Shown: positions 1 to 10,092, counted from the first letter of the stretch. The stretch: 64,000 bases of DNA from Sulfuritalea sp. (GCA_016712985.1 JADJQA010000004.1:1-64000); one strand, 5' to 3'. Made by a program: numbers and translations. The notes: generated by a model from the sequence alone, not told the origin.

Positions 1-93
1 CCGAGTTTGTAAACAGGCGTCATAAATCGGGGTTTCCCACGGGGTCGAATTCCACAACCCGTTGATTTTATTGATACCTGAATTTTCCGTCAA

Positions 94-2015
94 AATGTAG
101 TGCCATAATCGTTGTTTCGGGCGGTTTCCGGCCTGCTTTTTGCGTTACGCTTGCGGGCATGTTCATCCGTACCACGCCGACCCGCAACAGCACGACGGGC
201 GAAACCTATATCACCCACCGCCTGGTGGAGAGCCGCCGTGTCGGCGGCAAGGTACGCCAAGTGACCCTGCTCAATCTCGGACGCCATTTCCCTCTGGCCA
301 AGGAACGCTGGCCGGATCTGTGTGCGCGCCTCGAACAGCTCTTGTCCGGGCAGCAGGCACTGATGCCGATGGCGGTTATGGAGAGCGTGGAGCGGTACGC
401 CCAGCATTGTTTTGCCCGGCTGGTGGCCCAAGGCGGCGCAGCGACGTCGTCCAGTACGGCAACCGCCGCGTCGGCCGCGTCGCCCGCCGCCTTTGTCGAG
501 GTCGATCCGGACAGCATGGAATTCAGCCAGCCGCGCTCCATCGGCGTTGAGCACGTCGCCCTGGCGGCGATGCGCGAACTGGCCTTCGAGCCGCTGCTCG
601 ATTCGCTGGGGATCAACGGCGTGATGCGCACCGCCATTGTCGGCTCGATCATCGCCCGCATGGCGGTACCGGGGTCGGAGTTGGCCAGTCATCGCTGGCT
701 GACGGCAACGAGCGGTCTGGGCGATCTGCTGGAGGTGGATCTGGCGGCGCTGCCCTTGTCGCGCCTGTATCGCGCCTCGGACCTGTTGATGAAGCACCGC
801 GAGGAGATCGAGACCCGGCTGTTTGCCCGGATCGAAACGCTGTTCGGTCTGGAGGCGAGCGTGACGTTGTACGACCTGACCAACACCTATTTCGAAGGCG
901 CGGCGGCGGCGAATCCCAAGGCGGCACGAGGCCGTTCGAAGGAGAAGCGCAGTGACTGCCCGCTGCTGACCCTGGGCGTGGTCTGTGATGGCAGCGGCTT
1001 CATCCGCCGCTCGCGGGTCTTCGCCGGCAATGCGGTGGAGTGCCGTACCTTGGAGGGAATGCTGATCGGTCTGGCGGCGCCGGCCGGAGCTTTGGTGATC
1101 ATGGACCGGGGCATTGCCACGGCGGCGAATCTGGTGTGGCTTGTGGAACACGGGTATCGCTATCTGGTGGTGAGCCGCGAGCGCAAGCGTCGCTTTGACG
1201 CTGAGGGGCGATTGATCTCGTGTCCGCCGGTGAGGAGACAATCCATGTGGTGCGGGAACTCTCCGAGGATGGACAGGAGGTGCGGCTGCATTGCCGTTCG
1301 CCCGGTCGGGCGCAGAAGGAGACCGGGATCATGACGCGCTTCTGCACCCGCTTCGAGGCGGGCCTGACGAAACTGGCCAATGGACTGACGACCGCGCGTG
1401 GGGAGAAGCGTCCGGATCACCTTCAGGAACGCATCGGACGTCTGAAGGCGGCCAGTCGCGGTGCGGGACAGCATTACACGGTGACTCTGGAGACCGATGC
1501 GGCTGGCAAGGTGGTCACGGCGTTGCGCTGGGAGAAGACGCCTGTCCCCGGCACGATGCTGACCGATCCGGGGTCTATTGTTTGCGCAGCAACGAGCTGT
1601 CCTGGGATGCCGAGCCGTTGTGGCGTACCTACATGATGCTGATGGATCTCGAGGCGGTGTTTCGCAGCCTGAAGGGAGAACTGGGGTTGCGTCCGATCTT
1701 CCATTCGAAGGAGGAACGCTCCGACGGCCATCTGTTCATCTCGGTGCTGGCCTATCAACTCGTCCAGACGATTCGCCGGCGCTTGAGGGCCAAGGGCATC
1801 CACGACTCCTGGTCCAGTTTGCGCGAGGTGCTGGCGGTGCAGCGCCGCGTCACGGCCAGCTTCGTGCAGAGGGACAACCGCACCTTGCATGTGCGCAAGG
1901 CCACGCGCCCCGAGCCCGATCTCCTGCAGATTTATGATGCTCTTGGCCTGGCTCACCGGCCCGGAGGTGTTCAGAAACTGATCTCCTGACTCCCCACAAC
2001 GCGAATGTAGTGCCA
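94..2015 (+). mobile_element. IS1634-family (IS4 superfamily) insertion sequence, approximate limits
   Basis: The block holds one transposase-like gene and is bracketed by the same 12-base word, AATGTAGTGCCA, in direct orientation at 94-105 and 2004-2015. I could not find a convincing pair of terminal inverted repeats, so the limits are only approximate and the direct words may lie inside or outside the true ends. The family is assigned from the transposase protein. Confidence 0.5.
159..1989 (+). pseudogene. IS1634-family transposase, reading frame broken twice
   Basis: This is a DDE transposase of the IS1634 group. It cuts and joins the ends of its own element. The protein is read in three consecutive frames: 159 to about 1208, about 1209 to 1572, then about 1573 to 1989. 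The N-terminal part begins MFIRTTPTRNSTTGETY. The middle has YDLTNTYFEG and VIMDRGIAT, typical of the catalytic core, and the last part has the FRSLKGELGLRPIFH region and ends PGGVQKLIS. Adding one G to the run at 1205-1208 and one G to the run at 1570-1573 gives a continuous protein of about 610 residues, a normal length for the family. It may therefore be intact in the organism. ATG at 159 is the start that gives the full N-terminus. Confidence 0.8.
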
Positions 2016-2210
2016 CTCGCGAAATTTTTTTGGTGCATCTGCTTGATGCTTCGAGAGTTTTTGAGACGGCCGACAAACATGGGTTAGCGTTCCGGTTGAA
2101 GCCCCTTGGCTCCTGCAGTTAGGACTTTCGGGTATTCAGGAAAAACGTGTGGGTGAAAACCTCGTCATTTCAGAACGGCGGGAGCATGCAGGTGACGGCC
2201 TTGGCCGCAG

Positions 2211-2483
2211 CTACTCCTCAGCGCCCGGGCCGAACGCTCGACGCTGGAGCACGCGGATCTTGTTGTTGAGCCCCTCGACGAAGCCGCGAGAAAACAAGGA
2301 TAGGAAATTCAACGGGCTCTTTGGGAGTTGTGCCTGACGCCGGGTCCAGCCGTCCAATCGCCGATCTCTTGGGCCGGCCTGCGTCACGATTTGCCGAAAG
2401 GTCCCCTGAATAGCACCCCGAGCGCCGCCTGATACCGGAGAGTGGCGGTGAAGTGGAGGCGGCGGATGCACCGAACGCGACAA
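2211..2483 (-). pseudogene. ISL3-family transposase remnant (C-terminal region)
   Basis: The minus-strand frame contains GFVEGLNNKIRVLQRRAFG, the very conserved block near the C-terminus of ISL3-type transposases, preceded by a stretch like the usual LPKSPLNFLS segment. The N-terminal DDE domain and the last C-terminal residues are missing, so this is a scrap of an older insertion. The 2016-2210 and 2484-2844 flanks show no gene that I recognise. The remnant lies between the IS1634 copy and the conjugation genes and suggests repeated IS activity at the left side of the element. Confidence 0.6.
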
Positions 2484-2844
2484 TGCAAAGGGTGGCGGGC
2501 GATCGCTACACCCGAATCAGGGATGCAGGTATTGGGATGGCCGCTGTCCTGCCGTGAGAAGGCTCCACTCCAAAAAAGGAGGCAATTCTTGCATCGTCAG
2601 TCATCTCTATCCCGAGGGCCGTCCGGACGGCCACTACGCTTGATCAACGACCATACCGACTGGTGCTGCACCGCATAAAAAGATCAGTTGTGAAATACCA
2701 GTACTCGCTTTGATTGCATATTGTGGGCGACGCTGCTCCGGATCTTGAGATCGAGCTTCACCGAACCCCGCTCGATTTCAAAACGTATCATTCCTGTGCG
2801 CTTTTCACGGCAAAAATTGCGAGGTGAATCGATAGCATTACTGG

Positions 2845-3344
2845 ATGCTCAATCGGACCTACCGCCATCTAGCCCACCACGCGCACATCTATCTTTGGCT
2901 GGCGGTCGCCATGGTGGCGTTTGGCCGTCACTTCGCGGTCACCGTCAATCTCTCCGAATCCCTGCCAGGAACGCTGTTCCTGATCCATAAGGGGGTTCAT
3001 CCGGCCCAAGGGGATCTGGCCGCCTTTTTGTACAACGGCGGCGGTCCCTACCCACGAGGAGCCTGGTTCGTCAAACGACTTATCGGCACACACACCGGGG
3101 AACGGTGAGCGCCGTCAATGCGGGCGACAGGTTACTGGACTACTACGTCAACGAAAAATTCGTCGGCCGGGCAAAACCGCTGTCGAAGATGGGGAAGCCC
3201 CTGACGCCGGGCCCCGCGGGAATCATTCCGCCCCATCGCTACTACATGGCTGCGCCGCATCCGGACAGCCTGGACTCGCGGTACGCCCTGGTCGGCTGGG
3301 TGAGCGACGATCAGATCATTGGCAAGGCCTACCGGATCTATTGA
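2845..3344 (+). pseudogene. traF: TraF/TrhF-type conjugative S26 signal peptidase, one frameshift
   Basis: This is a membrane peptidase of the S26 (LepB-like) family found in conjugation loci, where it processes transfer proteins at the cytoplasmic membrane. It has an N-terminal hydrophobic segment (about residues 14-28), the serine nucleophile in SLPGTLFLI, the lysine of the Ser-Lys dyad in FVKRLIG, and a C-terminal box SLDSRYALVGWV. The first part ends at 3108 and the second begins at GTG 3105. Adding one G at 3104-3105 joins them as KRLIGTHTGERVSAVNAG and gives about 166 residues, a usual length. I read it as one gene, probably intact in life. In related elements this gene sits directly before traW; here the relaxase gene comes between. 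Confidence 0.8.
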
Positions 3345-3348
3345 CACC

Positions 3349-3633
3349 ATGAACATGAACGACCCCACGTACTATCGCGCCATTTGGGCCGATGTGATGG
3401 CCCGGGCGATTCGGGATACGGAAGCCGGCACCGACGTCGAGCGCGAGGCCACCCTCGATTGGATTTTCAACGGCAACCGCCAGGCGATCAATAGTTTCGA
3501 GGCCGTGTGCGCCTGGTGCGGCTTTGCACCGGACGGCGCCCGTCAGCGACTCCTGCAGCGCGACCAGTTTCGGAGTTGTTTTGATCAGTGGCCGGGGACC
3601 GATAGAACGCGCGACGAGCGCACGGCTGCGTGA
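3349..3633 (+). CDS. hypothetical protein of the conjugative element (94 aa)
   Basis: This is a small soluble protein of 94 residues starting MNMNDPTYYRAIWADVM. I chose ATG 3349 over the upstream alternative because it follows the traF stop at 3344 closely. Its stop codon (3631-3633) overlaps the GTG start of the relaxase gene at 3630, so the two are probably translated together. It has no signal peptide or membrane segment. I do not recognise a domain. From position alone it could be a small partner of the relaxase, but nothing in the sequence proves that. Confidence 0.65.
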   Translation: MNMNDPTYYRAIWADVMARAIRDTEAGTDVEREATLDWIFNGNRQAINSFEAVCAWCGFAPDGARQRLLQRDQFRSCFDQWPGTDRTRDERTAA

Positions 3634-5822
3634 TACTTCCCTGGCAAAAGAAGAAGCCGAGTACCAGGTCCGATACCACGGCGGCACCGATCTATCACTG
3701 GCGCGATGACGAGATACCGCGCTACCCGCCCTTCATGAAGGGATTGCCAGTTGTCCCTCCAGAAAGGCTGCTCGAAACACAAAAGGAACTCCTCGAACGG
3801 ATTGCCAATACGGCGATCGCAACCCCCGAGGTCTATCGCGATCACTATCTGTCCGCGATCAAGCGCTTCGCGTCCTTCGCACACCTGTTGCCAGCCAGTC
3901 AGAGCCATCATCATCGCGGGGCAGGGGGCTTGCTGCGGCACGCCATCGAGGTCGGCCTATGGGCCTTGCAGTCAGCAGACCGGGTGCTGCTGCAAACCGC
4001 GATTTCACCCTCCCATCGACGAAAAATGGAGCCACGATGGCAATTGGCGGTGTTTTTGGCCGCGATGTGCCACGACGCCGGCAAGCCCGTCACCGATTTG
4101 ACAGTGACCAACAAGGATCGCACCACCACCTGGAGCCCTATCACCGAGGATCTCTACCTTTGGGCAAACCGAAATGCGGTCGAGGCCTATTTTCTGGACT
4201 GGCGCGAGGGTAGGAATCGTCAGCACACGGCGCTGTCTACGCTGATCGGGGAGCGCATCATTGGAAACGCGTCCCTGTCATGGATCGCTGAAGTGGATAC
4301 CGAGCTTGTCGTCTGGCTCATGGAATCACTGTCCTGCAATCCAGGACCGAACAACATGATTTACGATCTGGTCGTCAAGTCCGACCAGACCAGCGTCGAA
4401 CGCGACCTGAAGACCATGGGGGTCGCCATGGCCGGCTACGATATCGGTGTCCCGGTCGAGCGGCACCTGACCGACATCATGCGTCGGTTCGTGCGCGAAG
4501 GGGTCTGGTTCGTCAATGAGCCCGGTGCGCGACTGTGGAATATCGACGGGAACATCTACCTGATCTGGCCCGCCGCCGGCGAAGAGCTTGCGCGCCAAGT
4601 GAAGGAGGACGGCGTTCCGGGGATACCGCGCACGCCCGATGGCATCCTGGATATGCTGATCGATCGCGGCATGGCGTTTATTCGCGATGAAGGCAAGGCC
4701 GGTGACCGCTACTGGAAGATCGCCCCGGACGTCCTGCAGCAGAAGATTCCGGACATCAAGCTGCCCGCCATACGGCTGAAGGATGAAGCCATGGTGTCCT
4801 CGGTTCCGATCGCACCCGTTCCAGGAAAGCTGGTGGGCTCCGACGTCGAGCACAAAGCCGAGGTTCCGCATGTCACCAACGTGACGCCGATCAATGAGGA
4901 CAGCGCGGTTGCCGAACGCGTCACCGACATCGAGAAGCAGACAGGGGCCTCCGACACGAAGTGGTCTCCCGCAGATCCGGCGAACGGCGCTGCGAGCACG
5001 GCAATGTCAAGTGCGCCAGCAGTTATGGCGCATGCTGAAAAGATACTCGCCCGCACGGATCCGGCCCCAATCATCCTCGATGGCGCCATCGGCGAAGCCT
5101 TGAAGGCCCTCGCGCAGGATCTCAAGGCCGGCGACAAGGGCTGGGGGCGCGTGGCCAAGCGCGACGAGCAAGCGCAGATTTGCCTCAAGTGGCCTGAGGC
5201 TTTTTCAGGGTATGGATTGTCGGGCAAGACGGTCTTGGATGAACTGCATGCGCGAGGCTGGCTCTGGATCGACCCAATGAGCCCGCTCAAAAAGACCATC
5301 TCAACGGACTTCGAGCAGGGCGATGCCAACGCGATTCGTTTGACCGAGGGCATCAGCAAGGTCTTTGCGATGGAGTCGGGAATCGATGGCGTCGGCCAGA
5401 AGGCAAAACCGAGCGGCAAAGCGGTCAAGGTCAGGCCAGCCGCCGAATCGGCGCCATCACCTGAAAAACCGGTACCGCAACCGCTGCCGGCTGAACCAGG
5501 CGACGTACCATTGCCGCCCGCGGACGAGCCACCGCTGATGATGTCGGCTGAATGGGTGGAAGTCGCGGAAGAAGGCGGCGCAACCGAAAGCAAAGGCAAG
5601 CCCCATGACACGACACCATCCATTGACGATGTGCTTGCGGTCCTGAAGGAACTGCCGGCCACCACGCAGGCGGGCGGCTCTTGCCTGGTCAAGAAAAGCG
5701 ACGCGCTCCTGGCGTTCAAACGCCACAAGGTGCGTATCACTCATCGACAGCTATTCGCATTGTGCGAAAAAGCGCCCGAGCGACTGTCGATTGAAGAGGG
5801 GATGATTCGGTACCGGCCATGA
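3630..5822 (+). CDS. traI: MobH-family relaxase (TraI_2 type) of an integrative conjugative element
   Basis: This is the DNA relaxase that nicks at oriT and leads the strand to the recipient cell, of the MobH class found in SXT/R391-, clc- and R27-like elements. The protein has 730 residues. The N-terminal TraI_2 region holds the histidine cluster HHHRGAGGLLRHAIEV (about residues 93-108) and the metal-binding HD pair in AMCHDAGKP (about 146-152), the signature of this class. A long Pro/Ala-rich linker (about 390-600) leads to a C-terminal domain with helix-turn-helix-like character. The start is GTG 3630, overlapping the stop of the previous gene. The TraD coupling protein usually found beside it is not in this window. 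Confidence 0.9.
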   Translation: MILPWQKKKPSTRSDTTAAPIYHWRDDEIPRYPPFMKGLPVVPPERLLETQKELLERIANTAIATPEVYRDHYLSAIKRFASFAHLLPASQSHHHRGAGGLLRHAIEVGLWALQSADRVLLQTAISPSHRRKMEPRWQLAVFLAAMCHDAGKPVTDLTVTNKDRTTTWSPITEDLYLWANRNAVEAYFLDWREGRNRQHTALSTLIGERIIGNASLSWIAEVDTELVVWLMESLSCNPGPNNMIYDLVVKSDQTSVERDLKTMGVAMAGYDIGVPVERHLTDIMRRFVREGVWFVNEPGARLWNIDGNIYLIWPAAGEELARQVKEDGVPGIPRTPDGILDMLIDRGMAFIRDEGKAGDRYWKIAPDVLQQKIPDIKLPAIRLKDEAMVSSVPIAPVPGKLVGSDVEHKAEVPHVTNVTPINEDSAVAERVTDIEKQTGASDTKWSPADPANGAASTAMSSAPAVMAHAEKILARTDPAPIILDGAIGEALKALAQDLKAGDKGWGRVAKRDEQAQICLKWPEAFSGYGLSGKTVLDELHARGWLWIDPMSPLKKTISTDFEQGDANAIRLTEGISKVFAMESGIDGVGQKAKPSGKAVKVRPAAESAPSPEKPVPQPLPAEPGDVPLPPADEPPLMMSAEWVEVAEEGGATESKGKPHDTTPSIDDVLAVLKELPATTQAGGSCLVKKSDALLAFKRHKVRITHRQLFALCEKAPERLSIEEGMIRYRP

Positions 5823-5944
5823 CTTTCGACGCTGTCATGAGAAAGTCTTGCTCGGCGCCGGGATGCTGCTCAACCTGCCCGACGTTGCCGCCACGATTCG
5901 GGTTACGGGGCTCGCTCTGTCGCTCTGGCCGTTCTGAGCGCCTG

Positions 5945-6538
5945 CTACGCGGGGAGCCCGTGCCGAAGTTGCAAGCGGCGAATCCTTGCGCTCACCCAGG
6001 GCGACGCGTTGGCGCCGAACGTCGCCGTGCAGAGCCAGGACAATGCCGCAACCAAGTCCGCGGCACCGACCCGCGCGACGGCGTAGTCGTCCGCCTGGTG
6101 CTCGAACCAGTAGAGCAAGGCGCGAAACCCCACAAGAATCAATCCCAGGAAGGCAAGGAGCGTCCCGAGCGCCACCAACGGCCCTTGGTGCGCTCCAATC
6201 CATGCGAACCCTGCGTGGATCGCAGCATTCCTTAGCACGACGATCCCGGCCAACGCCCAGATCAGGCTGTGAAAGCAGATCAGCTGGCCGCACTCGTGGG
6301 CGATGATCGCCCGGCGATGCGCCGGCGAGCAGTGCAGCAGATCCTCGGAAACGATGAGCAGGAAGAACAGAGTGAACGCGCCCGATTTCGCCGGCCACAA
6401 GAAGGGCCAGAACCACGGGGAAAAGTGTCCGCGCTTCACCACAATCCTGGGCCGCCAAAAAGGCAGCCAGCGGATGGGCCGGCACAGCTCAGCCGCTTCT
6501 CGTTGCCAGGTGGCGAGTGGGTCGGTGCGGGTTATCAA
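5945..6538 (-). CDS. M48-like membrane metallopeptidase homologue with altered zinc motif
   Basis: This is a membrane protein of about 197 residues, divergent from traW. It has hydrophobic segments near residues 55-70, 90-110 and 120-140. Between them lies AIIAHECGQLICFH, where M48 peptidases have HExxH, and further on FEHQADDYAV, matching the third-ligand region (E...D) of that family. The second histidine of HExxH is glutamine here (codon CAG on the minus strand at about 6282-6284), so zinc binding is doubtful. The start is uncertain: the first codon is TTG at 6538 and no ATG lies near. Such genes occur in several MobH elements. The function is unknown. Confidence 0.65.
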   Translation of the reverse strand: MITRTDPLATWQREAAELCRPIRWLPFWRPRIVVKRGHFSPWFWPFLWPAKSGAFTLFFLLIVSEDLLHCSPAHRRAIIAHECGQLICFHSLIWALAGIVVLRNAAIHAGFAWIGAHQGPLVALGTLLAFLGLILVGFRALLYWFEHQADDYAVARVGAADLVAALSWLCTATFGANASPWVSARIRRLQLRHGLPA

Positions 6539-6642
6539 TCGAACATCGATGCCTGTGACCGCATTGCAAGTTGTGCCGAAACGGAGCGGTTCTGTGCGCT
6601 TTTCGCCATCGTTTCAAGAATCCGAAATGCAATCATTGCGGG

Positions 6643-7521
6643 ATGCGCTGCCTTTTCCTCAAAGCACTCTTTCTGAGCCTGTCGTTCCTCGCCGGCGCCT
6701 CATTCGCGGAGGATCTTGGCGTGATCGGCCCCACCTACGAAATCGTCGAGCGCGATCTGATCGAGGCCATCAAAGACCGGTTCCGCCACATGGAAAAAAC
6801 CGGTGAGCTGGCAAAGATGCAAGAAGAATACAAACGCAAGGTTCTCGACGCCGTGGAGCGCCCGCGGCAGGTGCGCGGTATCAAACCGACCGACACGGCA
6901 CGTACTTTTTACATCGACCCGACCTGGACACTGGATCGAAATGTCGCGGATGAGAAGGGCAGGATCCTCTATCCCGCGGGGACCCAGGTCAATCCATTCG
7001 ACTACGCCCCAATGACGCAGCTTCTGCTGTTCTTCGATGCCGGCGTGAAAGAGCAGGTCGCTTTCGCCAAGCGCTTCATCGCCGAGTCCCAGGCGCGTGT
7101 CAAGCCGATACTGGTGGGTGGCGAACCCCTGAAGCTGATGCGCCAATGGAAACGCGAAGTGTTCTATGACCAGGGCGGCGCATTGAGCAGACGATTCATG
7201 CTTCGGCAGTCTCCCGCAGTCGTGAGCCAGGAAGGCAAAAGGCTGCGCGTCGATGAAATCCGTCTGGCCAGCCTCTTCCCGTTACTGGCGGCGATCATGA
7301 TTTCCGCAAGCGCCCAGGCGGCGACGTGCAAGGACGGTTTGCCAATCCGATTACGGATATCTGCTGGTCCTGCATTTTTCCGCTGCGACTCGGCGGGGCC
7401 ACCTTCGCATCGATGGATCAAGAGGACACGCCGAACCCCGGTGGCTTCCCTGCATGCTTTTGCGGCAATCCTCCAAAAGTCGGGTTCAAGGCAAGTTTTT
7501 GGGAACCCGTGCGGCGGATAG
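6643..7521 (+). CDS. traW: TraW, F-type pilus assembly protein (3' end uncertain)
   Basis: TraW is a periplasmic protein needed for pilus assembly in F-type conjugation systems, usually paired with TrbC. A signal peptide is evident (MRCLFLKALFLSLSFLAGASFA). The body holds FYIDPTW, GTQVNPFDYAPM and the C-terminal RRFMLRQSPAVVSQEGKRLR block, as in the family. I start at ATG 6643, not upstream at 6571, because only this start gives a clean signal peptide. TraW should end near 7256, at about 205 residues. As sequenced, the frame does not stop there but runs on to 7521 through the region coding the TraU signal peptide. A missing base near the junction would explain this. Downstream are traU and trbC. 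Confidence 0.8.
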   Translation: MRCLFLKALFLSLSFLAGASFAEDLGVIGPTYEIVERDLIEAIKDRFRHMEKTGELAKMQEEYKRKVLDAVERPRQVRGIKPTDTARTFYIDPTWTLDRNVADEKGRILYPAGTQVNPFDYAPMTQLLLFFDAGVKEQVAFAKRFIAESQARVKPILVGGEPLKLMRQWKREVFYDQGGALSRRFMLRQSPAVVSQEGKRLRVDEIRLASLFPLLAAIMISASAQAATCKDGLPIRLRISAGPAFFRCDSAGPPSHRWIKRTRRTPVASLHAFAAILQKSGSRQVFGNPCGG

Positions 7522-8270
7522 ACGTGTCCCGAGAACCCTTCTGCATGGTCAGCCTGGGCGGAATCAAGATGGACCCTGGATTCGATGCTCCCGGCGGATC
7601 CCAGGACACGCGAGATTCGCAGGATCGATCCTCGTTCTACCAGGTGTACTACTACATCGACCCCGTGATCTATTACCTTCAAGCGGTGCTGGATAACGGG
7701 TGCCTGGAAAACCGGGGCTTTGACGTGGCCTACCTGACCGAGCTTGACCCGCTTTGGCACGATGATGAGCTGACGCGCATCATCAATCCGGATATCTATC
7801 TTTTTGCCAATCTGCCAGCAATGGCGGCGTGCGCGGCGGACTGCGTGGCCGCGACGGCAGGGTTCCCAAACAATACCTTCTTCTGGTGTGCGGGATGCCA
7901 AGGCAGTCTTTATCCGCTCAACGGCAACGTTTCTGCCCACGCGGGCGGTGTTCAGGCGTCCAGCCTTGAGGCGTATCGCATCATCGCCAAGATGCACCGC
8001 GAAGGGCTGATGTGGGCCGCGTCCGGGGATGAGGGCCTGTGCGGGTACTACCCGCAACCGGTCATGGACAAGACCGGCTACAAATACAACATGCTGTATC
8101 CCGTGCGCCAAACCGAGAAGATCGCAGGCAGATGCTGCCAGCCCTTTGGCCGCAGCACGATTCTTTGGGGTGCTGGTAAAGAGATCCCCTTCATTGGCGA
8201 GGACTTTGCGTACCAGATCTTTCGCAAACGCAATTGCTGTCAAGGCGCGACGCAATTTGTCCTTCCCTGA
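7253..8270 (+). pseudogene. traU: TraU, mating-pair/pilus assembly protein, N-terminal frameshifts
   Basis: TraU is a periplasmic, cysteine-rich protein for DNA transfer and pilus assembly in F-type systems. The mature protein is clear from GRFANPITDICWSCIFP onward, with many cysteines (FCGNPP, CAADC, WCAGCQG, GRCCQPFG), and ends CCQGATQFVLP at 8270. The signal peptide is coded just upstream but in two other frames. ATG 7253 starts MKS, then the hydrophobic part LLAAIMISASAQAATC follows in the traW frame, then the body from 7326 in a third frame. One base missing near 7256-7280 and one G missing at 7332-7333 (AAGG for AAGGG, giving C-K-G-R-F) repair it. I believe the gene is intact in life. 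Confidence 0.82.
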
Positions 8271-8290
8271 ATCCAAAAGAAGACTTGCCC

Positions 8291-9034
8291 ATGTCGCGGT
8301 TCCACACGAGTAGTGCTGTCTCCTCCTTGGCCCTGCTGCTAGCGACATCCACGTCGCTGGCGCAGGGCACCTTTTTGCCTCCCAAGGGGAACACCGAGTT
8401 ACGCATGCCCGCACAGGAAGAGGTGACAGGCGCCCAACTGAAAGCACGGGAGGCTCTTGGCCGCATCCCCGAGGCATCCGTAGCGCGGCAGCCGTTCGGC
8501 GGCGCCATGCCGAAGATCGACGCCTTGCCTATCCCACCGGTACGGGCGCCAGACATCGCGAGCATTGCGGAGAAATACAGGGAGTTCGGCAAGGCTCGAG
8601 CGGCCCCACGAGAATCCACCCCTGATCTACTGGTTCTGGTTTCCCTGTCCATGCCACGGGAAGCGCTGGAACGGGTAATCATCCAGTCCGAGCGGACGGG
8701 TGCGCAATTGGTGTTTCGAGGTTTCAGGGGGAACTCAATGACCAGGATGAGCGAGGAGATTCAGGCCATCCTCGCCGGCCGAAACGTAGCCGCATCCATT
8801 CATCCACCGGCGTTTCAGCAGTTCTCCGTGACGCGCGTACCCGCCGTGGTATTGGCACGGAGCGGGGCTGGAAGCGCGATGGAAGATGGCTGCTCCAAAG
8901 GGGACACTTTCGTCAAAGTGACAGGGGATGTCACCCTCGATCATGCGCTTGAGCATATCGAACGCAAGAGTCCCGCATGGGCTTCCGTGGCGCGCGGGTA
9001 TCGGGTGAAGTTGAGCGGGAGCGCATTTCAGTGA
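8291..9034 (+). CDS. trbC: TrbC, F-type pilin assembly protein
   Basis: This is a periplasmic assembly factor of F-type conjugation systems that works with TraW. The protein has 247 residues with an N-terminal signal peptide (SSAVSSLALLLATSTSLAQG) and a C-terminal thioredoxin-like TrbC domain, recognisable from LLVLVSLSMPREALERVI, GAQLVFRGFRGNSM and the FSVTRVPAVVL strand. I chose ATG 8291, which leaves about 20 bases after the traU stop. An upstream start at 8234 would overlap traU and lacks a signal peptide. Its stop (9032-9034) overlaps the GTG start of the next gene at 9031, so the genes are probably translationally coupled. Confidence 0.85.
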   Translation: MSRFHTSSAVSSLALLLATSTSLAQGTFLPPKGNTELRMPAQEEVTGAQLKAREALGRIPEASVARQPFGGAMPKIDALPIPPVRAPDIASIAEKYREFGKARAAPRESTPDLLVLVSLSMPREALERVIIQSERTGAQLVFRGFRGNSMTRMSEEIQAILAGRNVAASIHPPAFQQFSVTRVPAVVLARSGAGSAMEDGCSKGDTFVKVTGDVTLDHALEHIERKSPAWASVARGYRVKLSGSAFQ

Positions 9035-10092
9035 GGCAGTCCCTGGTCGCGGTTGGGGTCCGCGCGATGCTGATGACTGGTGTGCCGCTCGCGCTTTTGG
9101 GGGTCGCTCAGGCGGATCCTCCGACGCAAAGCAGCGCGTTCGCCGACGGGCAGACCCTTGGGAGCGGCAGCAACGCGCAAGCGTTTGGCAATATCAGCGC
9201 AGGTGCGGCGCAGGGCAAGGTGCCGGGTTATGGCGTCGCGCCGGTCGAGGCCGGCTACTACGGGGGCGGGCGCGGTGACACCATGGCGCCTGGTGCGGCG
9301 AAGGTATCGACATGTGGCTCCTCGACGCCGAGCACTGACCCGATTGCCCGGCAGGAATGTGAGGCGGTCAATTTTCTTGCCAGAAACCCAGACATTCGCC
9401 CCCAGTTCTCGATAAGCACGAACGACGCGATGGTTCTGAAGACCAAGGCCCTACGAAACAACGCGGAAGCGACCTTCCAGTCGAACGGGCTCTCCGGCGG
9501 CAGCTCCCCCTCCTGTACAACAACGACCAACACGACCCCGGCGCAGTATTCGACGGAAATCTGTTCGGACATTTCCGCGATCAGCATGGATCAGCGGTGC
9601 GTTACCGGGCGGGTCGTAACTATCGACGCCGACTCCAATTTTCAGTGCGACAAGACCATCAACGCCTACGAGAGGCTTGCCTGCGACGATTCGTCGGTAT
9701 CGTGCACCGTCACTGGCGTCAGTCTCCAGTGCACGAATACCTCAACGCTCTGTGCCTCGTGGGCCTCCAGTTGCTGCTCGGTCGCCGTGACATGCAACGC
9801 CGGTGGATCCGCCACAATCAGCCACAGCGATTGCTGCGGCTACCACTACACGCATGTGGTGTCCGACGTGTCCGAATTCCTCTCGGGGGTGGCCTACAAC
9901 CCGGCGGGCGCAAGAATCACCTGCGCGAACAGCGGTTCCTGCAGCATGACATTCGAGAACTACTTCTGCAGCAACCCGAGCGCCTCCATCGGTCACTACG
10001 ATAACGTCAACAGTTTCAACATGACCACCAGCCCTCAGTTTGCGTGTACGGAGGGCGGCGGTTGCGAGGGTCTGGAAGCGAGAACCCGCTAA
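9031..10092 (+). CDS. traN: TraN-like protein, N-terminal half as a separate gene
   Basis: TraN stabilises mating pairs at the outer membrane in F-type conjugation. This 353-residue protein resembles the N-terminal portion of the long TraN of SXT/R391-like elements. It has a signal peptide (LMTGVPLALLGVAQA), then a segment AFADGQTLGSGSNAQAFGN and the LPGY-like KVPGYGVAP motif, then a cysteine-rich region (CGSS, CTTTT, CCSVAVTC, HSDCCGYHY). Cysteines probably form disulphides. GTG 9031 overlaps the trbC stop. The stop TAA at 10090-10092 overlaps the ATG of the second half. This half and the next together come to about 910 residues, close to a full long TraN. Confidence 0.72.
   Translation: MRQSLVAVGVRAMLMTGVPLALLGVAQADPPTQSSAFADGQTLGSGSNAQAFGNISAGAAQGKVPGYGVAPVEAGYYGGGRGDTMAPGAAKVSTCGSSTPSTDPIARQECEAVNFLARNPDIRPQFSISTNDAMVLKTKALRNNAEATFQSNGLSGGSSPSCTTTTNTTPAQYSTEICSDISAISMDQRCVTGRVVTIDADSNFQCDKTINAYERLACDDSSVSCTVTGVSLQCTNTSTLCASWASSCCSVAVTCNAGGSATISHSDCCGYHYTHVVSDVSEFLSGVAYNPAGARITCANSGSCSMTFENYFCSNPSASIGHYDNVNSFNMTTSPQFACTEGGGCEGLEARTR

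Noticed and set aside
10044..10092. Longer start of the second traN gene
   Set aside because: The upstream extension overlaps the first half in another frame and would bury the signal peptide, so ATG 10092 is preferred.
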